The notes: generated from the letters alone by a model not told the origin. A DNA stretch of 64,000 bases from Bacteroides stercoris ATCC 43183 (GCF_025147325.1 NZ_CP102262.1:3100001-3164000), one strand, 5' to 3'. Shown: positions 54,147 through 63,524, numbered from the stretch's first letter. Numbers and translations are program-made.

Positions 54147-54154
54147 CAAAAGTA
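54147..54154 (-). promoter_or_regulatory. nqr operon -7 box (TACTTTTG)
   Basis: TACTTTTG on the minus strand, 38 bases before the nqrA ATG, with an AT-rich upstream region and TTTA about 17 bases further. It lies just downstream of a strong terminator, so the operon starts fresh here. Confidence 0.55.
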
Positions 54155-54186
54155 GCAAAAAAGAATGTGAATAAAGAGCAAAAAAG

Positions 54187-54222
54187 AAAGGAATTACGGA
54201 GAAATTTCCGTAATTCCTTTCG
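54187..54222 (-). terminator. Terminator between the C1 peptidase gene and nqrA
   Basis: GAAAGGAATTACGGA and TCCGTAATTCCTTTC form a perfect 15-bp stem with a 6-base loop. On the minus strand TTTTTT follows, so it ends transcription coming from the peptidase gene. Confidence 0.85.
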
Positions 54223-54244
54223 TTAACGAACACGAGGGTAGGGA

Positions 54245-54366
54245 TTAGCGGTTAGTGATTAGCGATTAGCGATGAACGGTTGGGAATGGATATCCTGCAG
54301 AGTTATAGCGCAGCCTACTAATCACTAATCACTAACCACTAATCGCTAACCACTAACCGCTAATCG
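54245..54366. repeat. Paired heptad arrays downstream of the C1 peptidase gene
   Basis: TTAGCGG-TTAGTGA-TTAGCGA-TTAGCGA (54245-54272) and, inverted, seven CTAATCR/CTAACCR units (54318-54366) flank a 45-base core. The last unit overlaps the final codon and TAG stop of the peptidase gene. The arms could fold into a large hairpin. Confidence 0.75.
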
Positions 54367-55757
54367 TTTGCAAACATCGGGTCCCATGCCGGCAGGCGGA
54401 CGGGCTTTTGTTTGAAGAGTTCCATTATCTTAGCAGGGACGTATTTGGTTTCCACTACCAGGCGGAACATGTATTCGTCGAACCATTCGTCTGTCATGAT
54501 GAGGTGGCCTTTGTAGCCGCTGTCAGCGCCCCAACTGTTTTCGACCATCCATTTGACGGGTTTTCCGTCTTTGTCCAGGTCTACCGCCATCAGTGTCATG
54601 GCGTGGGAAGAGCCGCTGGAGAAGGTTTGGATGCGTTGTTTCTTGTCCATTCCAAAGGTAGTGCCCATGAGCGATTCATAGTCATAGTTTTTCACATCGA
54701 GCAAGCCTCGTTCCGAATTCAGGAATTTGCCCACATCGCAGGAGAAATACATCATGGTACTGTCTTTCAATGAAGCGATAGCCATTTGCTTGATATCCTC
54801 TACGGGCAGGTTTACGTACGTCCAGTTCTTGCCGTCGTAGCGGTGGCGGTCGTAGTCAATCTCATAGCATTTGTAATACTCGCGGCTGGGGTCGTTCATC
54901 AGCATCACGTAGTTGGTGAGCAGTTGTTTGTCACCGTATTTCTCAAGGAAAGACATCGGGGTATGATGCTCCGTCTCCACCGGATTGCCTTGGGCATCGG
55001 TACGCACATAGTCGAATTCCGTAGGCGGAACACCCAGGTTCAGCACCAGCATGCGATAGACAGTGCCCAACATGGCGGTTTTCTCTTTCTCCAGAGCGGC
55101 AGGCTTGGCGCCTTCGGCAGCAAGGTTGCGGAGCTGGAGGGCGTACTCTTTCAGTTTCAAAGAGATGAGATTAGCCATACGGGCGGTATTCTCGCTGCTG
55201 TTCGTCTCCGGCATGGCAGATTTGGGCACAAGGCCGTATTTGGAAACGATGTCCGCCACTCCGGTGAATGTGCCGCCGTCGCTCAACGGATGTTTCAGCA
55301 GCCATTCCACCGTCTTGTCGTCCAACGGTTTGTCGGCAGTGTCGATGATGCCTTGCAGGAAGAGATTGGATTTCTCCAACTGGTCCCAGAAGAAAGGATA
55401 TATCTCCGAGAATTCGAAAGCCGGGAAACCATAACGTGCAAGGGCCTTGGCACGCATTACATTCAGCCCGGTGAACAGCCAGCAACGGCCGGAAGACTTC
55501 TGGTCGGTGATGCCTTTGGAATCCACCTTGATAGAAAAATGGGTATCCATATCCTGCATATTCTCCTGGTTGAGCGCCAGCTTGCGGATGTCGTTGTTGC
55601 CGATGGCATTGCGCAACGCCTTGTCGGAAGGCGTACCTTGATAACTCTGTTGAATCTGGCCGAGCATGGCAGGGCTTATCCCGCCCTTGCCGTCCTGCGC
55701 CTGCACCGAAAGCAGTGCGGCGCCGAAAACAATTACAGATAAAATACGTTTGTTCAT
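54360..55757 (-). CDS. C1 family peptidase, bleomycin hydrolase/aminopeptidase C type
   Basis: A protein of 465 residues. A signal peptide (MNKRILSVIVFGAALLSVQA) indicates export, unlike cytoplasmic PepC. The catalytic residues are all visible: Cys92 in GRCWLF, His385 in SSHAMTLMAV and Asn407 in VENSWG. Family enzymes trim peptides from the N-terminus. It is probably a single-gene unit ending at the terminator 54187-54222. Confidence 0.92.
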   Translation of the reverse strand: MNKRILSVIVFGAALLSVQAQDGKGGISPAMLGQIQQSYQGTPSDKALRNAIGNNDIRKLALNQENMQDMDTHFSIKVDSKGITDQKSSGRCWLFTGLNVMRAKALARYGFPAFEFSEIYPFFWDQLEKSNLFLQGIIDTADKPLDDKTVEWLLKHPLSDGGTFTGVADIVSKYGLVPKSAMPETNSSENTARMANLISLKLKEYALQLRNLAAEGAKPAALEKEKTAMLGTVYRMLVLNLGVPPTEFDYVRTDAQGNPVETEHHTPMSFLEKYGDKQLLTNYVMLMNDPSREYYKCYEIDYDRHRYDGKNWTYVNLPVEDIKQMAIASLKDSTMMYFSCDVGKFLNSERGLLDVKNYDYESLMGTTFGMDKKQRIQTFSSGSSHAMTLMAVDLDKDGKPVKWMVENSWGADSGYKGHLIMTDEWFDEYMFRLVVETKYVPAKIMELFKQKPVRLPAWDPMFAND

Positions 55758-56003
55758 TTCATTATTTGTTATGTATGTTCGATATTAAATAAGATGATAA
55801 ACAGATACTTTCACCACAAAGCAGACAAAGCATACAGAGTATTCTCTTATGTCTATGAACTTTGCATTCCCCATCTAAAAGCCTTGACAAAGCAAATGTA
55901 ATGTCTTTTTTGATAATTTTAGTGCCCTCTTTAGATTTATTATCTATTCTATTCAAAACCAATTCAAATAAAATAGTTTTCTTTGCAGCCATATTCGTAC
56001 GAT
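55758..56003. promoter_or_regulatory. Divergent promoter region
   Basis: The gap between the divergent C1 peptidase and BamA-like genes. TTTTCTTTG at 55977-55985 resembles a plus-strand -7 box. No ORF longer than about 60 codons looks real. No clear minus-strand box was assigned. Confidence 0.35.
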
Positions 56004-57206
56004 ATGAGAAAATACATACTGAGTATATTTACTCTGATACTGATACTGACGACTGTTTCAGCACAAGAGCAGACCGTTACAGCTACCAACGACACCACTC
56101 CCGCACTGACCAAAAAGGAATTGCGCAAACAAAGGGTAGCCCGTAGAAATTTCCACTATAACATATTGGGCGGCCCTAGCTATACGCCCGATTTCGGCGC
56201 ACTGATAGGCGGAAGCGCGCTGATGACTTTCCGTATGAATCCAAGCGACACCACACAGTTGCGTTCGGTGCTGCCCATGTCCATAGCCTATATGTTCAAA
56301 GGCGGCGTCAACCTGATGGTAAAGCCGCAGCTCTTCTTTAAAGGCGACCGCTTCCGCATCTTCGGAAAGTTTGTCTACAAGAATACGGAAGATAACTTCT
56401 ACGGCATCGGTTACGGCACGAACAAAGATTACGTCCGAAGCGACAGTACCAGCAAATACCGTTACAGCGGCATACAAATCAACCCGTGGTTCCTGTTCCG
56501 CCTGGGAGAAAGCAACGTCTTTGCCGGCCCGCAGGTAGACATCAACTACGACAAGATAACCGACCCTGCCAAGCATCTCATCGAAGAGCCCGACTACGTG
56601 GCAGCCGGCGGTACGGCCAACGGCTACAAGAACTTCAACGTCGGTCTCGGCTTCCTCCTCACTTACGACAGCCGCGACATTCCCGCCAACGCCTACAAGG
56701 GTATATACCTGGATTTCCGGGGCATGATGTACAGCAAGGCTTTCGGCAGTGACAACAACTTCTACCGTCTGGAACTGGACTACCGCCAGTACAAGTCCGT
56801 AGGCCACCGCAAGGTATTCGCCTGGACCGCGCAAAGCAAGAACGTATTCGGCAATGTCCCCCTCACCCAATACTCCCTGATCGGAACGCCTTTCGACCTG
56901 CGCGGCTACTACATGGGACAGTATCGCGACAAATCCTCGCACGTTGTCATGGCCGAATACCGCCAGATGATAAACACCGACCGCAGCAACTGGATAAAAC
57001 GCCTGCTGCATCACATCGGCTTCGTGGCCTGGACCGGATGCGGTTTCATGGGCCCCACCATGGGCAAGATTGAAGGCGTATTGCCCAACTACGGTGTAGG
57101 TCTGCGCATCGAAGTCCAACCCCGTATGAACGTGCGTCTGGACTTAGGCAAAAATACCGTAAACGACCAGACGCTGTTCTATTTCAATATGACGGAAGCA
57201 TTTTAA
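56004..57206 (+). CDS. BamA/TamA-like outer-membrane beta-barrel protein
   Basis: A protein of 400 residues with a signal peptide (YILSIFTLILILTTVSAQ). The body is the surface-antigen/Omp85 barrel: GGPSYTPDFGALIGGSALMT near the start, GFLLTYDSRDIPANAYKGIY, LIGTPFDLRGYYMGQYRDKS (the conserved RGY loop) and a C-terminal aromatic-ended strand (LFYFNMTEAF). No POTRA repeats precede the barrel, so it is a short Omp85-like protein. The substrate is unknown. The start ATG 56004 was taken in place of an upstream in-frame codon with no signal peptide. Confidence 0.87.
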   Translation: MRKYILSIFTLILILTTVSAQEQTVTATNDTTPALTKKELRKQRVARRNFHYNILGGPSYTPDFGALIGGSALMTFRMNPSDTTQLRSVLPMSIAYMFKGGVNLMVKPQLFFKGDRFRIFGKFVYKNTEDNFYGIGYGTNKDYVRSDSTSKYRYSGIQINPWFLFRLGESNVFAGPQVDINYDKITDPAKHLIEEPDYVAAGGTANGYKNFNVGLGFLLTYDSRDIPANAYKGIYLDFRGMMYSKAFGSDNNFYRLELDYRQYKSVGHRKVFAWTAQSKNVFGNVPLTQYSLIGTPFDLRGYYMGQYRDKSSHVVMAEYRQMINTDRSNWIKRLLHHIGFVAWTGCGFMGPTMGKIEGVLPNYGVGLRIEVQPRMNVRLDLGKNTVNDQTLFYFNMTEAF

Positions 57207-57210
57207 ATAA

Positions 57211-57263
57211 CTGACGGGCAGCCGTTAGCGCCATACGGCATAATAAGACAGTCTGCCCGTCAG
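57211..57263 (+). terminator. Inverted repeat after the BamA-like gene
   Basis: CTGACGGGCAG (57211-57221) pairs perfectly over 11 bp with CTGCCCGTCAG (57253-57263), and CCGTnnnnnnnnnACGG forms an inner stem. No T run follows, so it may be a factor-assisted terminator or an mRNA end-protecting hairpin. Confidence 0.5.
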
Positions 57264-57336
57264 CAATCATCCACCGTTTACCTGCCAATCACTAATAAAT
57301 TCTTCCTTTTTCTTGCACCGCCAAAAGATTATCCAT

Positions 57337-57344
57337 ATTTTTGG
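57337..57344 (+). promoter_or_regulatory. -7 box (TATTTTTG) of the glycosyltransferase gene
   Basis: TATTTTTG preceded by TTG about 21 bases upstream (57313-57315). The start would be about 45 bases before the ATG at 57393. Confidence 0.45.
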
Positions 57345-57392
57345 GCATTAATCCCCCTGCTCCCGAAATAGAAATATAAGAATCTGATACGG

Positions 57393-58583
57393 ATGAAAAT
57401 TTGCGAAACTGTCTTTTGGATAAGTTTACTCGTTATATTCTATACATATATAGGCTATGGAATGCTCCTTTATGTCCTGGTCAGACTAAAGGAATGTTTT
57501 CGTCAAACACCTCCCCCGCCCCTGCCGGCAGACTGCATGCTTCCCGAACTGACGCTATTCATTACTGCCTATAATGAAGAAGATGTCGTAGACGATAAGA
57601 TGCGCAACAGCCTTTCCCTGGACTATCCGGCAGACAAGCTGCACATACTCTGGATAACGGACGGCAGCAACGACCGCACCAACGAACGTCTCTCGCACTG
57701 GCCGCAAGCCACCGTGCTTTATCAACCCCAAAGAGAGGGAAAGACCGCTGCACTGAACCGCGGCATCCGGTTCGTCACCACCCCGCTTGTGGTATTCACC
57801 GATGCCAATACACACCTCAACCGTGAAGCATTGCGCGAGATTGTACGCGCATTCGCCAATCCCAAAGTAGGCTGTGTGGCCGGAGAGAAGCGCATCGCCT
57901 TACAGGACAAAGACAATGCTGCATCCGGCGGCGAAGGCCTTTACTGGAAATACGAGTCCGCCCTCAAGCAACTGGACTCCCGCCTCTACTCTGCCGTAGG
58001 AGCAGCCGGAGAGTTGTTTGCCATCCGTCGCGAGCTGTACGAGGAGATGCCTGCCGACACACTGCTGGACGACTTCATCCTCTCCCTGCGCATTGTGATG
58101 CGCGGATATACCATCGCTTATTGCGCCGATGCCTATGCCGTAGAAAACGGTTCGGCAGACATGCACGAAGAAGAAAAACGCAAAGTGCGTATCGCTGCTG
58201 GCGGCTTACAGTCCGTCTGGCGTCTGCGTGCATTGCTCAATCCGCTGCGCTACGGTGTGTTTTGTTTTCAATACATATCCCACCGCGTACTGAGATGGTC
58301 GCTTACGCCCGTACTGTTGTTCCTGCTGTTCCCCCTCAATACGATTCTCATTTTTACGTCAAACACCCCTCTGCTCTATGCCGTCATTTGGTTGCTGCAA
58401 GCACTGTTCTACTTCATGGCAAGCTGGGGGCATTACCTGTCAGCAAAACGTATCAAGAATAAAATACTCTTTGTTCCTTATTATTTTCTTTTCATGAACA
58501 TTAATGTTGTCCGCGGCTTCAACTACCTGCGCAAACGGCGGGGGCAGGCCGGCGGCGCATGGGAAAAAGCACGGAGGGCATAA
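57393..58583 (+). CDS. Family 2 glycosyltransferase, membrane-bound
   Basis: A protein of 396 residues. An N-terminal membrane helix (ISLLVIFYTYIGYGMLLYVL) precedes the GT-A domain: FITAYNEED, ITDGSNDRT (Asp90), FTDANTHL (Asp137), LLDDFIL (Asp226/227) and GLQSVWRL as the QxxRW-like motif of processive enzymes. Two to three C-terminal membrane segments follow. It probably builds or exports a polysaccharide; the sugar is unknown. It lies 12 bases before the hybrid kinase gene, so the two may form an operon. Confidence 0.88.
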   Translation: MKICETVFWISLLVIFYTYIGYGMLLYVLVRLKECFRQTPPPPLPADCMLPELTLFITAYNEEDVVDDKMRNSLSLDYPADKLHILWITDGSNDRTNERLSHWPQATVLYQPQREGKTAALNRGIRFVTTPLVVFTDANTHLNREALREIVRAFANPKVGCVAGEKRIALQDKDNAASGGEGLYWKYESALKQLDSRLYSAVGAAGELFAIRRELYEEMPADTLLDDFILSLRIVMRGYTIAYCADAYAVENGSADMHEEEKRKVRIAAGGLQSVWRLRALLNPLRYGVFCFQYISHRVLRWSLTPVLLFLLFPLNTILIFTSNTPLLYAVIWLLQALFYFMASWGHYLSAKRIKNKILFVPYYFLFMNINVVRGFNYLRKRRGQAGGAWEKARRA

Positions 58584-58595
58584 AACAAGAGAACT

Positions 58596-61316
58596 ATGAA
58601 AAACATCCTGAAAAACGCGGAGAATGCCGAAAAGCTGCTGGAGCTGACATCGGACACCATGATTTTATTGGACAGAAACGGCATCTGCGTGGACATCGCA
58701 GTACATAACGCAGACTTGTGGTTTTTGAAAGAAAATCAGTTACTGGGCAGGAACATACTCCAACTGCTACCGTCTGTTACCTACCGGCAGGTTTACCCCG
58801 AATTCAAGAAAGTACTTGCGTACAAGGAAGTTTCCGCCCGGAACTACGAACTGACTATCGGCAGCGAGACCTACTTCTTTAAGTGCATCATGCGCCCCTA
58901 CGAAGATATGGTGCTCTGCCAATACCGCGACATCACCGAACGTAGCCAACGCAAACGGGAACTGGAAAAGAAAAACCACGAACTTAATGAAATACAGAAA
59001 GCCGCCCTCATCGGAAGATGGAAATACAACTCCGGCAGGCAATGCTTCTACTACACCGGTCACTCCGGTGTAATGTGCACTGCAGAGGAACAGGAAATTC
59101 CGCTTCAGGACTACACTATGTACATCCTGCCCGAGGATAGGGAAATATTCGGCAAGTGGCTGGCACAGAACCTTCAGGGAAATACAGAAAACAGCATAGA
59201 CTACCGCATCCTTTTCAAGAAACGGATATTCTATATCCGCCTGAAAACCTTCTCGCACGAAACACTCCCCGACGGAACCGGCATTCTGGAAGGCTACATA
59301 CAGAACATTACCGACATCCAGCAACGGCGCAATGACATCACCCTGCTGACACACGCCATCAATAACTCCACCGAAGACATATTTGCCGCCCGTGAAGACG
59401 GTACGCTCGTCTTTGCCAACCGCCGTTTCCGGGAGCATCACAACATCAGCATAACGGACGACGTCAGCACACTGAACATCTACCGGATAAACGCAAATGC
59501 ACAACAAGACGAGAATTCCTGGCAAAGATTAATCAAGTCACTCAGAAAGGGAGAAAAACGTAACGGCTTCATCCTCTACCATCCCCTGCCCGAACACCCC
59601 GAAGTGCTGGCTATGGAAGGAAGTGCCTATTGGGTGACAAGCGACAAAGGCGAGGCCATCCTATGGGGATTCAGCCGGGACATCACCCAACGCATCAGGA
59701 ACGAGCAGCAAATCAAACGGTTCAGTCAGATTCTGGACAAAACCATTGAAAACCTGCCTGCCGGTATCGTTGTCAAGGACATCCAAAGCGGCTTTAAATA
59801 CCTGTACCGCAACCGCGAATCGTACAACCGCAACATCCCCCTTAAAGAGGCATTGGGCAAAGACGATTTCGACTTCTATCCTCCCGAGCTGGCACAAGAG
59901 AAGAGAAAGCAGGATGTTGAAATAGCCCGGACCGGAATCGAGAAGCATTGGATTACCGAAGAGCACGACCAGAACGGTAAATCCATCTTTCTGGACAAAC
60001 GGAAGGTGCGTATTGAAAGCAACGACTTCCCACCCATCCTATTGAGTATCGAATGGGACATCACCGAAATGGAACGGATGAAACGGGAACTGCTCGTGGC
60101 CAAAGAGAAAGCGGAGACTTCCGACCAGTTGAAATCGGCTTTCCTTGCCAATATGAGCCACGAGATACGTACCCCGCTCAACGCCATCGTAGGCTTTTCC
60201 AGAATCATTGCCGAGAGCACCGATGCCGAAGAGCGGCAAAACTACTACGACATCGTGGAAGCCAACAACGAAAGACTTCTGCAACTGATAAACGAAATCC
60301 TGGACCTCTCCAAGATTGAAGCAGGCATCGTAGAATTCACCATCACCCCGGTGCGCCTGCACCCGCTCTGCAAGGAAATACACGACGCACTGAAATTCCG
60401 CTGTCCCGAAGGTGTGGAGCTTGTTTACGAAGCCTCGGACGAGGAGATTACCGTTGAAGGCGACAAGAACCGCATCTTCCAAGTTATATCGAACCTCATC
60501 GGAAATGCCTTCAAATTCACCACAAGAGGCAGCGTCGGCTACGGATACCGCCGCAAAGGAAACGAAATAGAATTTTACGTCAGCGACACCGGCATCGGCA
60601 TCCAAACTGACAAACTGGCAAAGGTCTTTGAACGCTTTGTAAAGGTGAATACCTTTGCGCAAGGTACGGGATTGGGACTGTCTATCTGCAAAACCATTAT
60701 CGAACGATTGGGCGGAACCATCTCCGTCTGTTCGGAAGTGGGGAAAGGAACGACTTTTACCTTTACCCTGCCTCTGGCAAAAGACAAAAGGGAAACAGCG
60801 GAGGAACAGAACTCTGTATCCGAAACCAGCTTCAACACTCCCGGCAATGCAGAAACAGGCAACAATACTTACGGCCTTAATGAAGAAACGCACGAACACC
60901 AAGCGACACAAACAACCGGAGCATCCCGGGACACCCGGCAGCCCACTATCCTGATAGCCGAAGATACGGACAGCAACTACATCCTTGCCAAAGCAATATT
61001 AGGAAAGTCATACCACCTGGAACGCGCCAAGGACGGCATGGAAGCCGTAACCATGTTCGAGGAGCTGCATCCGGATCTAATTCTGATGGATATGAAAATG
61101 CCCAACCTCAACGGACTGGACGCAACGAAAATCATCCGCGAGCTTTCGCCCGGGATACCCATCATAGCTCTTACCGCCTATGCCTACGAACATGACAGAC
61201 AAGCGGCTCTCGATGCAGGATGCAATGATTTCCTGATAAAGCCCTATACGCAGGAGATATTGAAAGAACTGATAAATAAATACCTGAAACAAACAGGTGT
61301 GTCAAGCCCCGGATAG
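58596..61316 (+). CDS. Hybrid sensor histidine kinase with PAS domains and receiver
   Basis: A protein of 906 residues with no membrane segments. Three or four PAS/PAC modules cover about 1-500 (for example LLDRNGICVDIAVHNADLWF and YIQNITDIQQRR). HisKA has NMSHEIRTPLNAIVGFS (His522). HATPase follows (NLIGNAFKF, DTGIGI, GTGLGLSI). The C-terminal receiver has LILMDMKMPNLNG (Asp832). It senses a cytoplasmic signal and either signals through a separate HPt protein or has an output within the cell. No partner regulator lies nearby. Confidence 0.92.
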   Translation: MKNILKNAENAEKLLELTSDTMILLDRNGICVDIAVHNADLWFLKENQLLGRNILQLLPSVTYRQVYPEFKKVLAYKEVSARNYELTIGSETYFFKCIMRPYEDMVLCQYRDITERSQRKRELEKKNHELNEIQKAALIGRWKYNSGRQCFYYTGHSGVMCTAEEQEIPLQDYTMYILPEDREIFGKWLAQNLQGNTENSIDYRILFKKRIFYIRLKTFSHETLPDGTGILEGYIQNITDIQQRRNDITLLTHAINNSTEDIFAAREDGTLVFANRRFREHHNISITDDVSTLNIYRINANAQQDENSWQRLIKSLRKGEKRNGFILYHPLPEHPEVLAMEGSAYWVTSDKGEAILWGFSRDITQRIRNEQQIKRFSQILDKTIENLPAGIVVKDIQSGFKYLYRNRESYNRNIPLKEALGKDDFDFYPPELAQEKRKQDVEIARTGIEKHWITEEHDQNGKSIFLDKRKVRIESNDFPPILLSIEWDITEMERMKRELLVAKEKAETSDQLKSAFLANMSHEIRTPLNAIVGFSRIIAESTDAEERQNYYDIVEANNERLLQLINEILDLSKIEAGIVEFTITPVRLHPLCKEIHDALKFRCPEGVELVYEASDEEITVEGDKNRIFQVISNLIGNAFKFTTRGSVGYGYRRKGNEIEFYVSDTGIGIQTDKLAKVFERFVKVNTFAQGTGLGLSICKTIIERLGGTISVCSEVGKGTTFTFTLPLAKDKRETAEEQNSVSETSFNTPGNAETGNNTYGLNEETHEHQATQTTGASRDTRQPTILIAEDTDSNYILAKAILGKSYHLERAKDGMEAVTMFEELHPDLILMDMKMPNLNGLDATKIIRELSPGIPIIALTAYAYEHDRQAALDAGCNDFLIKPYTQEILKELINKYLKQTGVSSPG

Positions 61317-61329
61317 GCCTTGACACACC
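61296..61329. terminator. Terminator between convergent genes
   Basis: GGTGTGTCAAG (61296-61306) and CTTGACACACC (61319-61329) form an 11-bp stem between the convergent kinase and carboxyltransferase genes. The minus-strand tail TGTTTGTTTC is T-rich. Confidence 0.65.
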
Positions 61330-61340
61330 CTTACCAATCA

Positions 61341-63116
61341 TTATGCAAAGATATCGCTCCGCTGGATATACGCTATGACGTCTCCCTTATTGACGTTGGC
61401 GCCTTGCTGGGCACATACCTCCACAACACGGCCCGTAAAGCCGGTCATTACCTTTTCGTACTCGCCCCACGGTGTAGAGACATAGCAGAACACCTCATCG
61501 TGCTGATACTTACGCCCGATAAACGGCGCTGAGGACGGACCTTCCACGGAAACCTCCCAAAGCACCTGCCCTTTGGACGGGGCTATGATAGGATCGGCTT
61601 TGGCGCGTTTCAGCTTCTTTATCTCCTCTTCCGAATATCCGCTCTTTGCCATGGAAGCGTCCTTTACGCGCTCCAGCTCGTCGCGGAAACGCTTCTTGGC
61701 AACGCCCGACTTATAGTCACGGTACTGCCGGTCGTGCATAGCCAGCTCGAAGAGCTCCTCATCGTCCTCGCCATACTCCCATCCGTTTTCGTCCATCTCC
61801 TTGCGGTATTCGTCCAAAGCATCCGGATAGTTGGACTGCGGGTCTGTGTCAACAAATTCGTAACCTTTGGATTTGGCAAGCTCCACGATTTCGGGAGCCA
61901 GCTTACCCGGCAGGCGTCCGCTCTTGCCCAGAATCATATCCCACGTATGGTTGTCAATCATCGTCCAGCGTTCCTCGCCTTTCACCAGTTGCATCACGTT
62001 CATCAGCGCCACGTTCTTGACGTACTGGCTGAACGGAGTCACCAAAGGCGGATAACCCAGCTTGGGCCATACATATTCCACTTCATCAAAAAGCATTACC
62101 AGCAGGTCGTCTATGCTGAGTTCGGGCTGGTTCTTGCTTTTCAGTATCATGTTGATACCGGAGTGCACGCCTTTCAGGTCTGCCATCATGGAACCCATCA
62201 TACCGCCCGGAAGTCCGCACTTCAGGAGCAGGGACGACATATGCTTGTTGGTGGGGTCGATAAAGTAACCGAGGAAGTCGTCTATGAATTCCTGCGTCAT
62301 GGCACGTGCTTTCATATAGGCTTTCATGTTGATGTCGGGCACCTGGAAGCCTTTATCGCGCAGCATGGCCTGTACGGAAATAACGTCCGGATGCACCTTT
62401 CCCCATGACATGGGCTCCATAGCCACATCTATTATATCGGCGCCGTTCTCGCATACTTCAAGGATGGATGCCATTGAAAGTCCCGGACCGCTATGTCCGT
62501 GATACTGTATCAATACATCGGGATGCTTCTCCTTGATAGCCTTTGTCAGCTCGCCCAGCATACCCGGACGGCCGATGCCTGCCATATCCTTCAAACAGAT
62601 TTCGGGTGCTCCCGCCTCAATGAGCTGGTCGGCAATGTGTGCATAGTACTCTACCGTATGCACGGGCGAATGAGTGATGCAGAGCGTTGCCTGCGGTATC
62701 ATGCCTGCCTCGAGCGCATAGCGGATAGAAGGGATGATGTTGCGCGTTTCGTTCAGTCCGCAGAAAATACGGGTGATGTCCACACCTTGTGCATGCTTTA
62801 CCTTATACATCAGGCGGCGTACATCGGCGGGAACGGGGTACATACGCAGCGCATTCAGTCCGCGGTCGAGCATGTGGGTCTGTATGCCTGCATCATTAAA
62901 GGGTTTGGTAAAGGCGCGTACTGCCTTGTTGGGGTTCTCGCCATAGAGAAGGTTCACTTGCTCGAAAGCTCCGCCGTTGGTCTCGACCCGGGCAAAACAC
63001 CCCATTTCGATTATCAACGGTGCGATGCGTACCAACTGGTCCACTCGCGGCTGGTATTTACCGGACGACTGCCACATATCTCGGTAAACAAGACTGAATT
63101 TGATTTCTTTTTTCAT
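61341..63116 (-). CDS. Carboxyltransferase, oxaloacetate decarboxylase alpha / pyruvate carboxylase subunit B type
   Basis: A protein of 591 residues. The HMGL-like TIM barrel is visible (YRDMWQSSGKYQPRV, GMIPQATLCITHSPVHTVEY, LCLKDMAGI-like CLKDMAGIGRPGML, IQYHGHSGPGLSMA), followed by the conserved PYC-OADA domain. The C-terminal biotinyl-like domain keeps VMTGFTGRVVEVCAQQGANV but lacks the canonical AMKM, so biotin may be on another subunit. The usual role is carboxyl transfer between biotin and pyruvate/oxaloacetate. A TATATTTG box (63164-63171, minus strand) is a likely promoter. Confidence 0.88.
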   Translation of the reverse strand: MKKEIKFSLVYRDMWQSSGKYQPRVDQLVRIAPLIIEMGCFARVETNGGAFEQVNLLYGENPNKAVRAFTKPFNDAGIQTHMLDRGLNALRMYPVPADVRRLMYKVKHAQGVDITRIFCGLNETRNIIPSIRYALEAGMIPQATLCITHSPVHTVEYYAHIADQLIEAGAPEICLKDMAGIGRPGMLGELTKAIKEKHPDVLIQYHGHSGPGLSMASILEVCENGADIIDVAMEPMSWGKVHPDVISVQAMLRDKGFQVPDINMKAYMKARAMTQEFIDDFLGYFIDPTNKHMSSLLLKCGLPGGMMGSMMADLKGVHSGINMILKSKNQPELSIDDLLVMLFDEVEYVWPKLGYPPLVTPFSQYVKNVALMNVMQLVKGEERWTMIDNHTWDMILGKSGRLPGKLAPEIVELAKSKGYEFVDTDPQSNYPDALDEYRKEMDENGWEYGEDDEELFELAMHDRQYRDYKSGVAKKRFRDELERVKDASMAKSGYSEEEIKKLKRAKADPIIAPSKGQVLWEVSVEGPSSAPFIGRKYQHDEVFCYVSTPWGEYEKVMTGFTGRVVEVCAQQGANVNKGDVIAYIQRSDIFA

Positions 63117-63163
63117 TGTAATAGGTAATTAGCTATTTGTTCACTCGGTTAACTTGATATATA

Positions 63164-63171
63164 CAAATATA
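63164..63171 (-). promoter_or_regulatory. -7 box (TATATTTG) of the carboxyltransferase gene
   Basis: TATATTTG on the minus strand with TTTGAC about 20 bases upstream (near 63192-63197), close to the Bacteroides consensus. Confidence 0.6.
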
Positions 63172-63305
63172 AAGGATTATTCTGACATATAGTCAAAATA
63201 ATCCCATAAATATTCACTTGAAAGATATGTTTTATATCATTTGGTAAATTGGGAAATAAGAAATTGAGGAACAAGGGACGCAACGTTTGACTTGAGACAT
63301 CCAAA

Positions 63306-63360
63306 GTGGCACTTTAGAAGTCTAAAGTACTACTTGGCGATTCTAAAGTTCTACTTTAGA
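63306..63360. repeat. 21-bp palindromic tandem repeats in the intergenic region
   Basis: TCTAAAGTACTACTTGGCGAT followed by TCTAAAGTTCTACTTTAGACT, preceded by ACTTTAGAAG. AAAGTTCTACTTTAGA is identical to two copies inside the outer-membrane protein gene at 45155-45191. The rest of the gap 63172-63524 shows no gene. Confidence 0.65.
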
Positions 63361-63524
63361 CTGCCCGTATCGCACCCTGTCTTTTGCGGACTCTTTCTCT
63401 TCACACATTTTCTTTCACCTCACCGCTGTTTTCCTCTTTTTATCCGTCACACAATCCGCTATGCTCCTTAGAGAAACAGCCCCAAGAACTCCCGAAAGAA
63501 TGCCGGGCAGAAACCGGACAGACT

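Noticed and set aside
50034..54366. Heptad arrays as a CRISPR array
   Set aside because: Units are 7 bp with no spacers and no cas genes nearby, so they are simple tandem repeats.
55983..57206. Minus-strand 353-codon frame opposite the BamA-like gene
   Set aside because: Shadow of a GC-rich coding sequence; Ala/Val/His-rich, with no signal peptide or motif.
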